The translations under genes were made by a program, and so were the position numbers. From positions 5,029,001-5,093,000 of the forward strand of contig NZ_CP099397.1 in assembly GCF_021495345.1 (NCBI RefSeq): a DNA stretch of 64,000 nt, written 5' to 3'. This stretch comes from Pseudomonas hydrolytica. GTDB taxonomy: Bacteria > Pseudomonadota > Gammaproteobacteria > Pseudomonadales > Pseudomonadaceae. Below are positions 1 to 11,212 of this stretch, in pieces. Under the pieces are notes generated by a model, which was not told where the DNA came from, did not search any database, and worked only from the letters and a program-made list of their open reading frames with translations. How positions within the stretch are numbered: position 1 is the stretch's first letter; each line of letters begins with the position of its first letter.

Positions 1-722
1 TCGATCTGATCGCCCGCGTGAAAGCCGAGAACGCCGACCTCGGCCTGGCCTTCGACGGCGACGGCGACCGCGTCGGCGTGGTGACCAACACCGGCAACAT
101 CGTCTACCCCGATCGCCTGCTGATGCTGTTCGCCAAGGACGTGGTATCGCGCAACCCGGGCGCCGACATCATCTTCGACGTCAAATGCACCCGTCGCCTG
201 ACTCCGCTGATCAGCGGCTACGGCGGCCGCCCGGTGATGTGGAAGACCGGCCATTCGCTGATCAAGAAGAAGATGAAGGAAACCGGCGCGCTGCTGGCCG
301 GCGAGATGAGCGGCCACATCTTCTTCAAGGAGCGCTGGTACGGCTTCGACGACGGCATCTACAGCGCCGCCCGTCTGCTAGAAATTCTCAGCCTGGACAA
401 GCGCAACGCCGAGCAGGTGTTCAGCGCCTTCCCCAGCGACATCTCCACCCCGGAAATCAACATCCAGGTGACCGAGCAGAGCAAGTTCCCGCTGATCGAG
501 CGCCTGCAGCGCGAGGGTCAGTGGGGCGAAGCCAACCTCACCAGCATCGATGGCGTGCGCGTCGACTATCCCAAGGGCTGGGGCCTGATCCGCGCCTCCA
601 ACACCACGCCGGTGCTGGTGCTGCGCTTCGAGGCCGACACCCAGGAGGAACTGGAGCGTATCCAGGACGTGTTCCGCAACCAGCTGCTCAAGGTCGCCCC
701 CGATCTGCAACTGCCCTTTTGA
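1..722 (+). CDS. algC: Phosphomannomutase/phosphoglucomutase AlgC, 3' part (5' end outside window)
   Basis: Bifunctional enzyme that interconverts mannose-6-P/mannose-1-P and glucose-6-P/glucose-1-P for alginate, LPS and rhamnolipid precursors in the cytosol. The open frame runs in from the left edge; the first full codon is at base 3. Visible motifs of the alpha-D-phosphohexomutase family are the metal-binding loop DGDGDR (from base 54), the sugar-specificity loop GEMSGHIFF and the C-terminal phosphate-binding segment RASNTTPVLVLRFE. The stop is TGA at 720-722. argB follows after 24 bp, as in other pseudomonads. About half of the usual ~460 residues is missing only because of the window edge. 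Confidence 0.96.
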   Translation, partial: DLIARVKAENADLGLAFDGDGDRVGVVTNTGNIVYPDRLLMLFAKDVVSRNPGADIIFDVKCTRRLTPLISGYGGRPVMWKTGHSLIKKKMKETGALLAGEMSGHIFFKERWYGFDDGIYSAARLLEILSLDKRNAEQVFSAFPSDISTPEINIQVTEQSKFPLIERLQREGQWGEANLTSIDGVRVDYPKGWGLIRASNTTPVLVLRFEADTQEELERIQDVFRNQLLKVAPDLQLPF

Positions 723-1652
<930 letters not shown>

Positions 1653-1680
1653 CGGCGGCCGCTACGCGGCCATCTGATGA

Positions 1681-1700
1681 CCCTCTCCCCCGGGAGAGGG
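1681..1700. repeat. GC-rich perfect palindrome after argB
   Basis: Nine bases (CCCTCTCCC, 1681-1689) are repeated inverted at 1692-1700 with a 2-base loop. It begins 28 bp after the argB stop and has no T-run, so it is either a weak terminator or a member of a dispersed intergenic dyad family. Confidence 0.6.
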
Positions 1701-1708
1701 TATTGCAA

Positions 1709-1743
1709 GCGCACCGGCAAACCGGTGCGCACGGCGCACCTAC
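1709..1743. repeat. Stem-loop plus half copy of the GTAGGGTGCGCC-type intergenic repeat
   Basis: GCGCACCGG (1709-1717) pairs with CCGGTGCGC (1722-1730) across a CAAA loop. Read on the minus strand, 1722-1743 gives GTAGGTGCGCCGTGCGCACC, which closely matches the repeats at 44511-44574 and 51616-51638. It lies in non-coding DNA between argB and the thioesterase gene. Confidence 0.65.
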
Positions 1744-1859
1744 GAGATGACGCCGACCATCGAGCGGGCTTATCGCAGCCCATCGGCACGGCGACTCGCG
1801 CTTGCCGCAATCCTCCTCAGGATGCACGCTCGCCAGGCCACCTTCATCAAGGAACGCCC

Positions 1860-2306
1860 ATGAGCAGCCTGCCCGAACTCAGCCAGTTCAGCTTCTTCCA
1901 CCCCCTGCGGGTGCGCTGGGCCGAGGTCGACCCGCAAAGCATCGTCTTCAACGGCCATTACCTGACCTACGCGGACGTCGCCATCACCGAATATTTCCGC
2001 GCCCTCGGCGTCGCCTATCCCGGCGACCTGGCAACGGATGGCGGCGACTTCTTCGCCATCCGCACCCTGCTGGAATACCGGGCCCCGGCACGTTTCGACG
2101 AGCAGTTGCAGATCGGCATTCGCAGTGCACGGCTCGGCCGCTCCAGCCTGACCTTCGCCCTCGGCATCTGGCGCGACGGCGAGTTGCTGACCAGCGGCGA
2201 GATCGTCTACGTGCACGCCGACGGCGCCACGCGCAGCAGCGCGCCACTGCCGAACTGGCTGAGAGAGAAGATTCTGGGATTCGAGCGGGTGGCGCCGCAG
2301 AGCTGA
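1860..2306 (+). CDS. Acyl-CoA thioesterase, YbgC/FadM-type hotdog fold
   Basis: A 148-residue 4-hydroxybenzoyl-CoA thioesterase-like hotdog protein, expected to hydrolyse acyl-CoA thioesters in the cytosol. The diagnostic stretch WAEVDPQSIVFNGHYLTYAD (residues 20-39) contains the catalytic-type Asp24 and the N-x-H pair. An upstream in-frame start at 1677 exists, but it would translate the repeat-rich spacer. The ATG at 1860 is preceded by a purine-rich AAGGAACG and begins where family homology begins. The substrate cannot be told from the sequence. Confidence 0.85.
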   Translation: MSSLPELSQFSFFHPLRVRWAEVDPQSIVFNGHYLTYADVAITEYFRALGVAYPGDLATDGGDFFAIRTLLEYRAPARFDEQLQIGIRSARLGRSSLTFALGIWRDGELLTSGEIVYVHADGATRSSAPLPNWLREKILGFERVAPQS

Positions 2307-2318
2307 GGCGCCAGGGGG

Positions 2319-2921
2319 TTACGGCTTGGCCTGGGGTTCGCCAAACAGCTCGGCCAGACGTGCGCGGTCGGCGGCGAAGTCGGCCTCGGCCTGGGTGCGG
2401 GCCTCGCGATAGCGGGCAATGTCGCGCATCAGCCGCTGCTGTTCTTCCTTGAGGTTGTTGATCTGCGCCAGCAGGTGTTCGGGCACCTGGCGCCCGGCCC
2501 GCTCATGCTCGGCGGCCTGGCTCTGCAGGTTGGCCTGCTGGGTACGCACCGACTGCAGGTTGCCGCGGGCGACGCTGGTGACGCCATCGAGCTCAGCCAG
2601 CTTGCGCTCGCGCGCACGGTCGACATCGTCGAGATTGGTATACAGACGCAGCAGCTGCGCATCGTTGCTGGCGCGCGCCTTGTCCGCCTGCATGCGGGCG
2701 AACTCTTCGGGCGTCGGGGCCGGCGGGATGACCCGCAGCACACGGCCCTGATCGTTGAGCACCTCATAACCCTTGCCGATGAACTCGGGCGGCACACCCT
2801 GGCGGCTGAGCACCGTCACGCCCTTGTCGTCGACGTAGCGATACAGCTCCGCAGCCGACCCGGACAACGGCAGCAGCAGACCAAGCAGCAGCGTACAACG
2901 GGTCAGGAGCGGTGCAGGCAT
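2319..2921 (-). CDS. DUF4124 domain-containing exported protein
   Basis: A 200-residue protein with a clear signal peptide (hydrophobic stretch LLLGLLLPLSGSAA, cleavage likely near residue 24) followed by the short DUF4124 module beginning ELYRYVDDKGV. The C-terminal half (about 95-195) is rich in Glu, Gln, Arg and Ala with heptad-like spacing and is probably a coiled coil. It is predicted periplasmic. It lies 15 bp downstream of pyrE on the same strand. The function of DUF4124 proteins is unknown. Confidence 0.8.
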   Translation of the reverse strand: MPAPLLTRCTLLLGLLLPLSGSAAELYRYVDDKGVTVLSRQGVPPEFIGKGYEVLNDQGRVLRVIPPAPTPEEFARMQADKARASNDAQLLRLYTNLDDVDRARERKLAELDGVTSVARGNLQSVRTQQANLQSQAAEHERAGRQVPEHLLAQINNLKEEQQRLMRDIARYREARTQAEADFAADRARLAELFGEPQAKP

Positions 2922-2936
2922 AGGGGCTACCTTGGG

Positions 2937-3578
2937 CTAGATTCCGTACTCGGCGCGATAGGCTTCGACAGCCGGGAGATATTGCTTCAGTTCAGCATCC
3001 CCCGCCAGATATTCCAGTACCTGCTGCAGTGACACGATGCTCACTACCGGCATGCCGAAGTCGCGCTCGACTTCCTGAATGGCGGAAAGCTCGCCCTGCC
3101 CGCGCTCCTGACGGTTCAGCGCGATCAGGGTACCGGCCGCCTGAGCGCCCTGGCCCTGGATGATCTGCATCACTTCGCGAATGGCGGTGCCGGCGGTGAT
3201 CACGTCATCGACGATCAGCACACGGCCCTTGAGCGGAGCGCCGACCAGGGTGCCGCCCTCGCCGTGGTCCTTGGCTTCCTTGCGGTTGAAGCACCAGGGC
3301 AGATCGCGACCGTGGTGCTCAGCCAGCGCCACCGCAGTGGTCGCGGCCAGCGGAATGCCCTTGTAGGCCGGGCCGAACAGCACATCGAAGTCGATGCCGC
3401 TGTCGACGATGGCAGCCGCATAGAAACGCCCCAGCTGGGCCAGCGCCAGGCCACTGTCGAACAGGCCGGCATTGAAGAAATAGGGGCTGGTGCGCCCGGA
3501 CTTGAGGGTGAACTGGCCAAAACGCAGAACACCGCGTTCGATGGCAAAGCGAATGAAATCGCGCTGATACGCTTGCAT
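2937..3578 (-). CDS. pyrE: Orotate phosphoribosyltransferase PyrE
   Basis: Transfers the ribosyl phosphate of PRPP to orotate to make OMP in pyrimidine synthesis. The 213-residue length matches the family. The PRPP-binding motif [13 protein letters not shown] is at residues 120-132 and the catalytic flexible loop [10 protein letters not shown] at 97-106. It is divergent from crc with 80 bp between starts, the standard Pseudomonas arrangement. Confidence 0.97.
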   Translation of the reverse strand: MQAYQRDFIRFAIERGVLRFGQFTLKSGRTSPYFFNAGLFDSGLALAQLGRFYAAAIVDSGIDFDVLFGPAYKGIPLAATTAVALAEHHGRDLPWCFNRKEAKDHGEGGTLVGAPLKGRVLIVDDVITAGTAIREVMQIIQGQGAQAAGTLIALNRQERGQGELSAIQEVERDFGMPVVSIVSLQQVLEYLAGDAELKQYLPAVEAYRAEYGI

Positions 3579-3658
3579 GAAAAGTCCCGGACGGCACGGA
3601 TTTAGCTAATTGAGGTGAGCTCGGGTATCATACACGCACGTGTTTTTGGGGGCCATTT

Positions 3659-4438
3659 ATGCGGATCATCAGTGTGAACGTGAATGGTATTCAGGCTGCG
3701 GCCGAGCGAGGATTGCTCAGCTGGCTGCAAGCCCAGAATGCCGACGTGATCTGCCTGCAAGACACCCGTGCCTCCGCCTTTGAAATGGACGACCAAGCCT
3801 TCCAACTGGATGGTTATTTCCTCTATGCATGCGATGGTGAAGTGCCCAGCCAAGGTGGCGTGGCACTCTATTCGCGTTTGCAACCCAAGGCGGTGATCAG
3901 CGGCCTCGGCTTCGAGATGGCCGATCGCTACGGGCGCTACCTGCAGGCAGATTTCGACAAGGTAAGTATCGCCAGCCTGCTCCTGCCGAGCGGGCGGGAC
4001 GGCGACGAGAGCTTGAATCAGAAATTCAAGTTCATGGACGACTTCACCCATTATCTGGACAAGCAACGGCGCAAGCGCCGCGAGTACATCTACTGTGGCT
4101 CGCTGCACGTGGCGCATCAGAAACTGGACGTGAAGAACTGGCGCGACTGCCAGCAATCACCCGGCTTCCTCGCGCCCGAACGCGCATGGATGGACGAGGT
4201 GGTCGGCAACATGGGCTATGTCGACGCCCTGCGCGAAGTCAGCCGCGAAGGCGACCAGTTCAGCTGGTGGCCGGACAACGAGCAGGCGGAGATGCTCAAC
4301 CTGGGCTATCGCTTCGACTACCAGTTGCTCACGCCCGGCATGCGCCGCAGCGTGCGCAGCGCACGCCTGCCGCGCCAGCCGCGCTTCTCCCAGCATGCGC
4401 CGCTGATCGTCGACTACGACTGGATTCTCAGCGTCTGA
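3659..4438 (+). CDS. crc: Catabolite repression control protein Crc
   Basis: Crc is the partner of Hfq in carbon catabolite repression of pseudomonads, stabilising Hfq on A-rich mRNA sites. The 259-residue protein has the exonuclease/endonuclease/phosphatase fold (start MRIISVNVNGIQAAAERG) but reads LQDTR where exonuclease III has the metal-binding LQETK. This fits the known absence of nuclease activity in Crc. The sequence is Crc-like over its full length, including the C-terminal FSQHAPLIVDYDW. The gene ends just before a strong terminator. Confidence 0.95.
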   Translation: MRIISVNVNGIQAAAERGLLSWLQAQNADVICLQDTRASAFEMDDQAFQLDGYFLYACDGEVPSQGGVALYSRLQPKAVISGLGFEMADRYGRYLQADFDKVSIASLLLPSGRDGDESLNQKFKFMDDFTHYLDKQRRKRREYIYCGSLHVAHQKLDVKNWRDCQQSPGFLAPERAWMDEVVGNMGYVDALREVSREGDQFSWWPDNEQAEMLNLGYRFDYQLLTPGMRRSVRSARLPRQPRFSQHAPLIVDYDWILSV

Positions 4439-4449
4439 TCGACCGCTAG

Positions 4450-4478
4450 AAAAAAGCCGGCATCGCGCCGGCTTTTTT
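4450..4478 (+). terminator. Rho-independent terminator of crc
   Basis: AAAAAAGCCGGC (4450-4461), loop ATCGC, GCCGGCTTTTTT (4467-4478), starting 12 bp after the crc stop. The A- and T-runs make it work in either direction. Confidence 0.92.
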
Positions 4479-4528
4479 CTGGCCTGCCATCCCTGGCGGC
4501 CACCCTGCGGGCCGTCGCAAGCGACGTC

Positions 4529-4551
4529 AAAAAACGCTCCCGGCGTTTTTT
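4529..4551 (-). terminator. Rho-independent terminator of the DUF4870 gene
   Basis: AAAAAACGC (4529-4537), loop TCCCG, GCGTTTTTT (4543-4551). It sits 15 bp beyond the stop of the minus-strand gene ending at 4567 and gives a U-run when read in that direction. Confidence 0.85.
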
Positions 4552-4566
4552 TGTACCTGTCGCCGG

Positions 4567-4938
4567 CTACTTCACCAGACGCCAGGCGAAGGGATAGCGA
4601 TAAGCCTGGCCTTCGTTGGCCTTGATCCCGGCGATGATGGTCAGCACCAGCGCGGCGATACCCAGCAGCACCAGCAGCGGGAAGCCGATGATCACCACCA
4701 TCAGGATGAAGCAGACGATCGCTGCCAGCGCCACGCTGATCTGAAAGTTCAGCGCCTCCTTGCCCTGGGCATCGACGAAGGGGTCGAGGTCCTTCTTGAT
4801 CTGCCAGACGATCAGCGGCCCCAGCAGGTTGCCGAACGGGAACACCAGCCCGAGAAACGCCGCGAAGTGGCAGAACATCGCCCACTGCCGGGCTTCCGGA
4901 CTGGGCGTTGGAAGCGGATTTTGCACGTCGTCACTCAT
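4567..4938 (-). CDS. DUF4870 domain-containing membrane protein
   Basis: A 123-residue small membrane protein of the DUF4870 (Tic20-like) family. Three hydrophobic segments are visible (about 22-45, 68-95 and 95-112), linked by the conserved core IKKDLDPFVDAQGKEALNFQ (residues 48-67). Its role is unknown. The same type of gene sits between crc and rph in other pseudomonads. It has its own terminator at 4529-4551. Confidence 0.85.
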   Translation of the reverse strand: MSDDVQNPLPTPSPEARQWAMFCHFAAFLGLVFPFGNLLGPLIVWQIKKDLDPFVDAQGKEALNFQISVALAAIVCFILMVVIIGFPLLVLLGIAALVLTIIAGIKANEGQAYRYPFAWRLVK

Positions 4939-4965
4939 GGTGGTGCTCCTTGCTCGGGGGAATGT

Positions 4966-5685
4966 TCAGTCGGCCAGAGCGGCCTGCTGCAGCTCGAAAA
5001 TCTCGTTCATGCCCTTCTGCGCCAACGCCAGCATGGCGTTGAACTCGTCGGGCTGGAACGGCGCGCCTTCGGCGGTGCCCTGCACTTCGATGAAACCGCC
5101 GGCGTTGGTCATGACCACGTTGAGGTCGGTCTCGGCGGCGGAGTCTTCCAGGTAATCCAGATCCAGCACCGGCTCGCCCTGATAGATGCCGACCGATACC
5201 GCGGCGATCATCTGCTTGAGCGGCTCGCCCTTGAGCGCGCCACGCTTCTTCAGCACCTTCAGCGCGTCGATCAGCGCCACCATGGCGCCGGTGATGGACG
5301 CGGTACGGGTGCCGCCGTCGGCCTGGATCACGTCGCAGTCGACGTACAGGGTGTTCTCACCCAGCTTGGTCATGTCCAGCGCAGCGCGCAGCGAACGGCC
5401 GATCAGACGCTGGATCTCCAGGGTACGACCGCCCTGCTTGCCACGGCTGGCCTCGCGCTGGTTACGCTCGCCGGTGGCGCGCGGCAGCATGCCGTACTCG
5501 GCGGTCAGCCAGCCCTGACCCTGGCCCTTGAGAAAGCGCGGCACACCGGTCTCGACGCTGACGGTGCAGATCACCTTGGTATCGCCGAACTCGACCAGTA
5601 CCGAACCCTCGGCGTGCTTGGTGTAGTTGCGAGTGATGCGGATCGGGCGCAACTGATCGGCGGCGCGGCCACTGGGACGTTTCAT
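4966..5685 (-). CDS. rph: Ribonuclease PH
   Basis: Phosphorolytic 3'-5' exoribonuclease that trims tRNA precursors. The 239-residue product starts [15 protein letters not shown], the family N-terminus. An in-frame extension to 5979 runs into the divergent yicC region and is not supported. The phosphate-binding segment around [15 protein letters not shown] and the acidic catalytic stretch near [11 protein letters not shown] are present. It is divergent from the yicC-type gene. Confidence 0.96.
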   Translation of the reverse strand: MKRPSGRAADQLRPIRITRNYTKHAEGSVLVEFGDTKVICTVSVETGVPRFLKGQGQGWLTAEYGMLPRATGERNQREASRGKQGGRTLEIQRLIGRSLRAALDMTKLGENTLYVDCDVIQADGGTRTASITGAMVALIDALKVLKKRGALKGEPLKQMIAAVSVGIYQGEPVLDLDYLEDSAAETDLNVVMTNAGGFIEVQGTAEGAPFQPDEFNAMLALAQKGMNEIFELQQAALAD

Positions 5686-5874
5686 CGAGCGATACCTACT
5701 TCGTCTAAGGAAAACAATCCGCATTATAGGGGGCCACCGGGCGGGGCGACACGACGAATTGGCCATGGCCGACGTAATAGCCGTTCCAGTCACTCGAGCA
5801 CCGGCGAATGAAAAGGGCAGGCCCGCTGAGCTACAATCGCCGACCTTTCGAGCCGATTTCCCCTGAGGTATCCG

Positions 5875-6738
5875 ATGGTTCACAGCATGACGGCCTTTGC
5901 CCGCAACGAGCAGGCGACCGCCCACGGCACCCTGAGCTGGGAGCTGCGCTCGGTCAACCATCGTTACCTGGAACCGCACCTGCGCCTGCCGGAAGCCTTC
6001 CGTGACCTCGAGGGCGCGGTGCGTGAAGCCCTGCGTCAGGGGCTGTCACGCGGCAAGGTGGAGTGCACCCTGCGCTTCGCCGAGGAAACCGCCGGCAAGC
6101 CGCTGCAGGTCGACAGCGAGCGCGCCCGCCAACTGATCGCCGCCGCCGAGCAGGTCGCCGCGCTGATCCAGCAACCGGCGCCGCTCAACCCGCTGGAAGT
6201 GCTGGCCTGGCCCGGCGTGCTGGTGGCCGACTCGGCCGACCCGCAGGCGCTCAACGCCGCCGCGCTGAAGCTGTTCGACCAGGCCCTCGGCGAGCTCAAG
6301 GCCGGTCGTGCCCGTGAAGGTGCCGAGCTGGCCAAACTGCTCAACGACCGCCTGGACGCCATCCTCGACGAAGTCGCCGCCCTGCGCGAACTGGTGCCGC
6401 AGATGCTTGCCGGGCAACGCCAGAAGATCGAAACCCGCTTCGCCGAGATGCAGGCCGAACTCGACCCGCAGCGCCTGGAGCAGGAGCTGGTGCTGCTGGC
6501 GCAGAAGAGCGACGTGGCCGAGGAGCTCGATCGCCTGAGCACCCACGTCGGCGAGGTGCGTCGCGTGCTCAAGGCCGGGGGCGCTGCCGGGCGGCGCCTG
6601 GACTTCCTGATGCAGGAGCTCAACCGCGAAGCCAATACCCTCGGCTCCAAGGCGTTCGACCCGCGCAGCACCCAGGCCGCGGTCAACCTCAAGGTGCTGA
6701 TCGAGCAGATGCGCGAGCAGGTGCAGAATATCGAGTAA
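5875..6738 (+). CDS. yicC: YicC family endoribonuclease-like protein
   Basis: A 287-residue protein with the YicC N-terminal domain (start [12 protein letters not shown] and the [17 protein letters not shown] motif near 23-40) and the C-terminal DUF1732 domain with [20 protein letters not shown]. Enterobacterial YicC has been described as an endoribonuclease involved in sRNA turnover. It lies divergent from rph and upstream of gmk, which starts 54 bp later on the same strand; both spacings are typical of gammaproteobacteria. Confidence 0.92.
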   Translation: MVHSMTAFARNEQATAHGTLSWELRSVNHRYLEPHLRLPEAFRDLEGAVREALRQGLSRGKVECTLRFAEETAGKPLQVDSERARQLIAAAEQVAALIQQPAPLNPLEVLAWPGVLVADSADPQALNAAALKLFDQALGELKAGRAREGAELAKLLNDRLDAILDEVAALRELVPQMLAGQRQKIETRFAEMQAELDPQRLEQELVLLAQKSDVAEELDRLSTHVGEVRRVLKAGGAAGRRLDFLMQELNREANTLGSKAFDPRSTQAAVNLKVLIEQMREQVQNIE

Positions 6739-7410
<672 letters not shown>

Positions 7411-7423
7411 AACAGCGCTTCCA

Positions 7424-7452
7424 TTGTCGCTGGTGATTTTTTAGACTATTCA
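7424..7452 (+). promoter_or_regulatory. Possible sigma-70 promoter upstream of rpoZ
   Basis: TTGTCG (7424-7429), 17-bp spacer, TATTCA (7447-7452) in the 94-bp gmk-rpoZ gap. The -10 is a weak match. Placement upstream of a known transcription unit start is the main support. Confidence 0.35.
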
Positions 7453-7504
7453 GTCCGCTCGCCCACTCGGGCCAAGCTTATCCGCACAAGTTACGAGGAA
7501 CACC

Positions 7505-7768
7505 ATGGCTCGCGTTACCGTCGAAGATTGCCTGGACAACGTTGATAACCGCTTCGAACTGGTCATGCTCGCGACCAAGCGTTCGCGCCAGCTGGCCACC
7601 GGCGGCAAAGAGCCGAAAGTGGCCTGGGAAAACGACAAGCCCACCGTGGTGGCCCTGCGCGAAATCGCTGCCGGCCTGGTGGACTACGAAGTGGTCGCCC
7701 AGGAAGACATCGTCGAAGAAGAACCGCTGTTCGCCGCCTTCGAGGAAGAGGCCAACGAGCCTCTGTAA
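7505..7768 (+). CDS. rpoZ: RNA polymerase omega subunit
   Basis: An 87-residue omega subunit that helps assemble the beta' subunit and contributes to a ppGpp site on RNA polymerase. It starts [20 protein letters not shown] and carries the KRSRQLATG and ALREIAAG motifs typical of the family, with an acidic C-terminus. GAGGAA lies 6 bp before the ATG. Confidence 0.96.
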   Translation: MARVTVEDCLDNVDNRFELVMLATKRSRQLATGGKEPKVAWENDKPTVVALREIAAGLVDYEVVAQEDIVEEEPLFAAFEEEANEPL

Positions 7769-7831
7769 GTCGATGAAGCCGGGTCGAAGTCGCTCGAGGC
7801 GTAGCCAAACCGGTCAGCAAGGGAGCATCCC

Positions 7832-9940
7832 ATGGCCGGCATAGATGCTCTCGCCGATCGGCTTTCGACCTACCTCGGCCATGACCAGGTCAACCTGGTC
7901 CGCCGCGCCTACTTCTACGCCGAACAGGCGCACGATGGCCAACGCCGCCGCAGCGGCGAGGCCTACGTGACCCATCCGCTGGCCGTGGCCAGCATCCTCG
8001 CCGACATGCACATGGATCATCAGAGCCTGATGGCCGCCATGTTGCACGACGTCATCGAAGACACCGGCATCGCCAAGGAAGCGCTCAACGCGCAGTTCGG
8101 CGAAACCGTGGCCGAACTGGTCGACGGGGTCAGCAAGCTGACCCAGATGAACTTCGAGACCAAGGCCGAGGCGCAGGCCGAGAACTTCCAGAAGATGGCC
8201 ATGGCCATGGCCCGCGACATCCGCGTGATCCTGGTCAAGCTCGCCGACCGCCTGCACAACATGCGCACCCTCGATGCCATGCCGCACGAGAAGAGCCGGC
8301 GCATCGCCAAGGAAACCCTGGAAATCTACGCGCCCATCGCCAACCGCCTGGGCATGCACAACATGCGCGTGGAATTCGAGGACCTGGGCTTCAAGGCCAT
8401 GCACCCGATGCGCTCCGAGCGCATCCGCGCCGCCGTGCGCCGCGCTCGGGGCAACCGCAAGGAGATCGTGGCCAAGATCGAGGAATCGATCCAGATGTGC
8501 CTGCAGCGCGAGGGCATGGAAGGCGAAGTGATCGGCCGCGAGAAGCACCTGTACAGCATCTACCAGAAGATGCGCGGCAAGCGTAAGGCGTTCAACGAGA
8601 TCATGGACGTCTACGCCTTCCGCATCATCGTCGACAAGGTCGACACCTGCTACCGCGTGCTCGGCGCCGTGCACAACCTGTACAAACCACTGCCGGGTCG
8701 CTTCAAGGACTACATCGCGATTCCCAAGGCCAACGGCTACCAGTCGCTGCACACCACGCTGTTCGGCATGCACGGCGTGCCCATCGAGATCCAGATCCGC
8801 ACCCGCGAGATGGAAGAGATGGCCAACAACGGCATCGCCGCGCACTGGCTGTACAAGTCCAACGAGGATGAAGTGCCCAAGGGCAACCATGCCCGTGCAC
8901 GGCAGTGGGTCAAGGGTGTGCTGGAACTGCAGCAGCGCGCCGGCAATTCGCTGGAATTCATCGAAAGCGTGAAGATCGACCTGTTCCCGGACGAGGTCTA
9001 CGTGTTCACGCCCAAGGGCCGCATCATGGAGCTGCCGAAAGGCTCCACCGCGGTCGACTTCGCCTACGCGGTGCATACCGACGTCGGCAATACCTGCATC
9101 GCCTGCCGCATCAACCGCCGCCTGGCACCGCTGTCACAGGCGCTGGAAAGCGGCTCGACGGTGGAAATCGTCACCGCGCCGGGCGCCCGGCCGAATCCGG
9201 CCTGGCTCAACTTTGTGGTCACCGGCAAGGCGCGCACGCACATCCGCCATGCCCTCAAGCAGCAGCGCCGTTCCGAATCCATCAGCCTCGGCGAACGCCT
9301 GCTGAACAAGGTGCTGGCCAGCTTCGATACGCACCTGGAGAAGATTGCCCCCGAGCGCGTACAAGCTGTGCTCGGCGAATACCGCCAGGAAGTGATCGAG
9401 GATCTGCTGGAGGATATCGGCCTGGGCAACCGCATGGCCTACGTAGTCGCCCGTCGCCTGCTGGCCGAAAGTGGCGAGGCCCTGCCGAGCAGCGAAGGCC
9501 CGCTGGCCATTCGCGGCACCGAAGGCCTGGTACTGAGCTACGCCAAGTGCTGCACGCCGATTCCGGGCGACCCCATCGTCGGCCACCTGTCGGCCGGCAA
9601 GGGCATGGTGGTGCACCTGGAAAGCTGCCGCAACATCAGCGAAATCCGCCACAACCCGGAGAAATGCATCCAGCTCAACTGGGCCAAGGATGTCGCCGGC
9701 GAATTCAATGTCGAACTGCGCGTCGAGCTGGAGCACCAGCGCGGCCTGATCGCCCTGCTGGCCAGCAGCGTCAACGCCGCCGATGGCAACATCGAGAAGA
9801 TCGGCATGGACGAGCGCGACGGCCGGATCAGCGTGGTACAGCTGGTGATCAGCGTGCATGACCGCGTCCACCTGGCTCGCGTGATCAAGAGGCTGCGCGC
9901 GATCAAGGGCGTGATGCGTATCACCCGAGTACGCGCCTGA
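7832..9940 (+). CDS. spoT: Bifunctional (p)ppGpp synthetase/hydrolase SpoT
   Basis: Makes and degrades the stringent-response alarmone. The 702-residue protein has an HD hydrolase domain with intact metal ligands (THPL at 47-50, HDVIEDT at 72-78), a synthetase domain with [13 protein letters not shown], a TGS domain starting near [12 protein letters not shown], and a C-terminal ACT domain over the last ~75 residues. An intact HDxxED motif marks the hydrolase-competent SpoT class rather than RelA. It is in operon order with rpoZ and the following ridA gene. Confidence 0.97.
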   Translation: MAGIDALADRLSTYLGHDQVNLVRRAYFYAEQAHDGQRRRSGEAYVTHPLAVASILADMHMDHQSLMAAMLHDVIEDTGIAKEALNAQFGETVAELVDGVSKLTQMNFETKAEAQAENFQKMAMAMARDIRVILVKLADRLHNMRTLDAMPHEKSRRIAKETLEIYAPIANRLGMHNMRVEFEDLGFKAMHPMRSERIRAAVRRARGNRKEIVAKIEESIQMCLQREGMEGEVIGREKHLYSIYQKMRGKRKAFNEIMDVYAFRIIVDKVDTCYRVLGAVHNLYKPLPGRFKDYIAIPKANGYQSLHTTLFGMHGVPIEIQIRTREMEEMANNGIAAHWLYKSNEDEVPKGNHARARQWVKGVLELQQRAGNSLEFIESVKIDLFPDEVYVFTPKGRIMELPKGSTAVDFAYAVHTDVGNTCIACRINRRLAPLSQALESGSTVEIVTAPGARPNPAWLNFVVTGKARTHIRHALKQQRRSESISLGERLLNKVLASFDTHLEKIAPERVQAVLGEYRQEVIEDLLEDIGLGNRMAYVVARRLLAESGEALPSSEGPLAIRGTEGLVLSYAKCCTPIPGDPIVGHLSAGKGMVVHLESCRNISEIRHNPEKCIQLNWAKDVAGEFNVELRVELEHQRGLIALLASSVNAADGNIEKIGMDERDGRISVVQLVISVHDRVHLARVIKRLRAIKGVMRITRVRA

Positions 9941-10008
9941 CACAATTCCCCTATTTCGATGCTGTAGGCTGGGCGCTCGATCCAGCCAGTTCTCACAAGG
10001 AGCGATTC

Positions 10009-10389
10009 ATGAGCAAGACCGTCATCACCAGCGACAAGGCCCCAGCCGCCATCGGCACCTACTCCCAGGCGATCAAGGCCGGCAATACCGTCTACATGTC
10101 CGGCCAGATCCCGCTGGACCCGGTGAGCATGGAGCTGGTCGAAGGCTTCGAAGCGCAGACCGTACAGGTGTTCGAGAACCTCAAGGCCGTGGCCGAAGCG
10201 GCCGGCGGTTCGTTCAAGGACATCGTCAAGCTGAACATCTTCCTCACCGACCTGTCGCACTTCGCCAAGGTCAACGAGATCATGGGCCGCTACTTCGAGC
10301 AGCCCTACCCGGCCCGCGCCGCCATTGGCGTCGCTGCGCTGCCGCGCGGCGCGCAGGTGGAAATGGACGCTATTCTGGTACTCGAATAA
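10009..10389 (+). CDS. ridA: RidA family reactive intermediate/imine deaminase
   Basis: A 126-residue YjgF/YER057c/UK114 protein expected to hydrolyse 2-aminoacrylate and related enamines. It starts [23 protein letters not shown]. The catalytic arginine region [20 protein letters not shown] and the C-terminal DAILVLE are as in active RidA. It lies 68 bp after spoT and is followed by a GC-rich hairpin. Confidence 0.95.
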   Translation: MSKTVITSDKAPAAIGTYSQAIKAGNTVYMSGQIPLDPVSMELVEGFEAQTVQVFENLKAVAEAAGGSFKDIVKLNIFLTDLSHFAKVNEIMGRYFEQPYPARAAIGVAALPRGAQVEMDAILVLE

Positions 10390-10396
10390 GTCCTGC

Positions 10397-10416
10397 GGCG
10401 GGGCAAACGCCCCGCC
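10397..10416 (+). terminator. Terminator-like hairpin after ridA
   Basis: GGCGGGGC (10397-10404), loop AAAC, GCCCCGCC (10409-10416), then a pyrimidine-rich but T-poor tail. It starts 8 bp after the ridA stop. Confidence 0.65.
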
Positions 10417-10448
10417 CTCTTCCCCTCCCTGCCGGCATGGAGACGACC

Positions 10449-11174
10449 ATGCGCCTGATCGCCCTGCTGCTATGCAGCACCCTCCTGGCCGGTTGCGCCA
10501 GCAAACCGAGCAACGACCCCAGCGGTACTTGGATCAACCAGGCGGCCATCGATGCCGCGCGCGAGAGTGGTCGCCTGCGCGAAGCGCTGCTCGCCTACGG
10601 CCCGAACCTCGAATGGCAGATCCACCCGGAGCGGCAGCAGGCCAGCTACAGCAACGGCTTCGAACTGGCCGAGGGCCGCCTGCAAGCGGCCGGCGAAAGC
10701 CGCTGGCAGGTGACCTTCTACGGCGACTACAAGGAGCAACTCGCCATTCAGAACGGTGAGCTGGTGCAGATCGCCAGCGGCTACTGGCCCGAGCAGCACT
10801 TTGCCCGCGCCCCCGACGAAACCAAACCGCTGGGCAGTAGCTTCGAACAGGCGCTGTATCGCGACTATCTCGGCGGCGACTGGCTGATCGTCGAAGGGCT
10901 CGGCCAGGGCGGCCTGGTGCGTTTCAACAGCGACGGCCAGGTGCAGGGTTTGCCCGGCGCCGAACGCTTCGCCCTGTGCCTGGCTGGCGATTGCGCGGCC
11001 ATGAGCGGCGAGCATGACAGCCTCTGGCTGCAGGCCGGCGACCAGGGCAGCCCCTGGCTGTTCGTGCATGAGGGCAATCAGCTGCGCATCTTCGAAGCGC
11101 AGAACCGCGCCCAGTTCGACGAGATGCCCGAGTACCAGCCCGGTCCGCAGCGCTGGCTGCTCAAGCGCCGCTGA
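10449..11174 (+). CDS. Predicted lipoprotein of unknown function
   Basis: A 241-residue protein with a classical lipoprotein signal: MRLIALLLCSTLLAGC, lipobox LAGC with Cys16, then ASKPSND. An alternative ATG at 10437 is in frame, but a GGAGACG site sits just before the 10449 ATG. There is no recognisable domain. The body is rich in Trp/Tyr and short repeats of W-x-V/I strands, suggesting a beta structure. Position +1 to +3 after Cys is Ala-Ser-Lys, with no Asp, so outer-membrane sorting is likely. Confidence 0.78.
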   Translation: MRLIALLLCSTLLAGCASKPSNDPSGTWINQAAIDAARESGRLREALLAYGPNLEWQIHPERQQASYSNGFELAEGRLQAAGESRWQVTFYGDYKEQLAIQNGELVQIASGYWPEQHFARAPDETKPLGSSFEQALYRDYLGGDWLIVEGLGQGGLVRFNSDGQVQGLPGAERFALCLAGDCAAMSGEHDSLWLQAGDQGSPWLFVHEGNQLRIFEAQNRAQFDEMPEYQPGPQRWLLKRR

Positions 11175-11212
11175 TTCGGCAGGCGCCGACCTCCAGCCGG
11201 AGCGGCGCCGCG

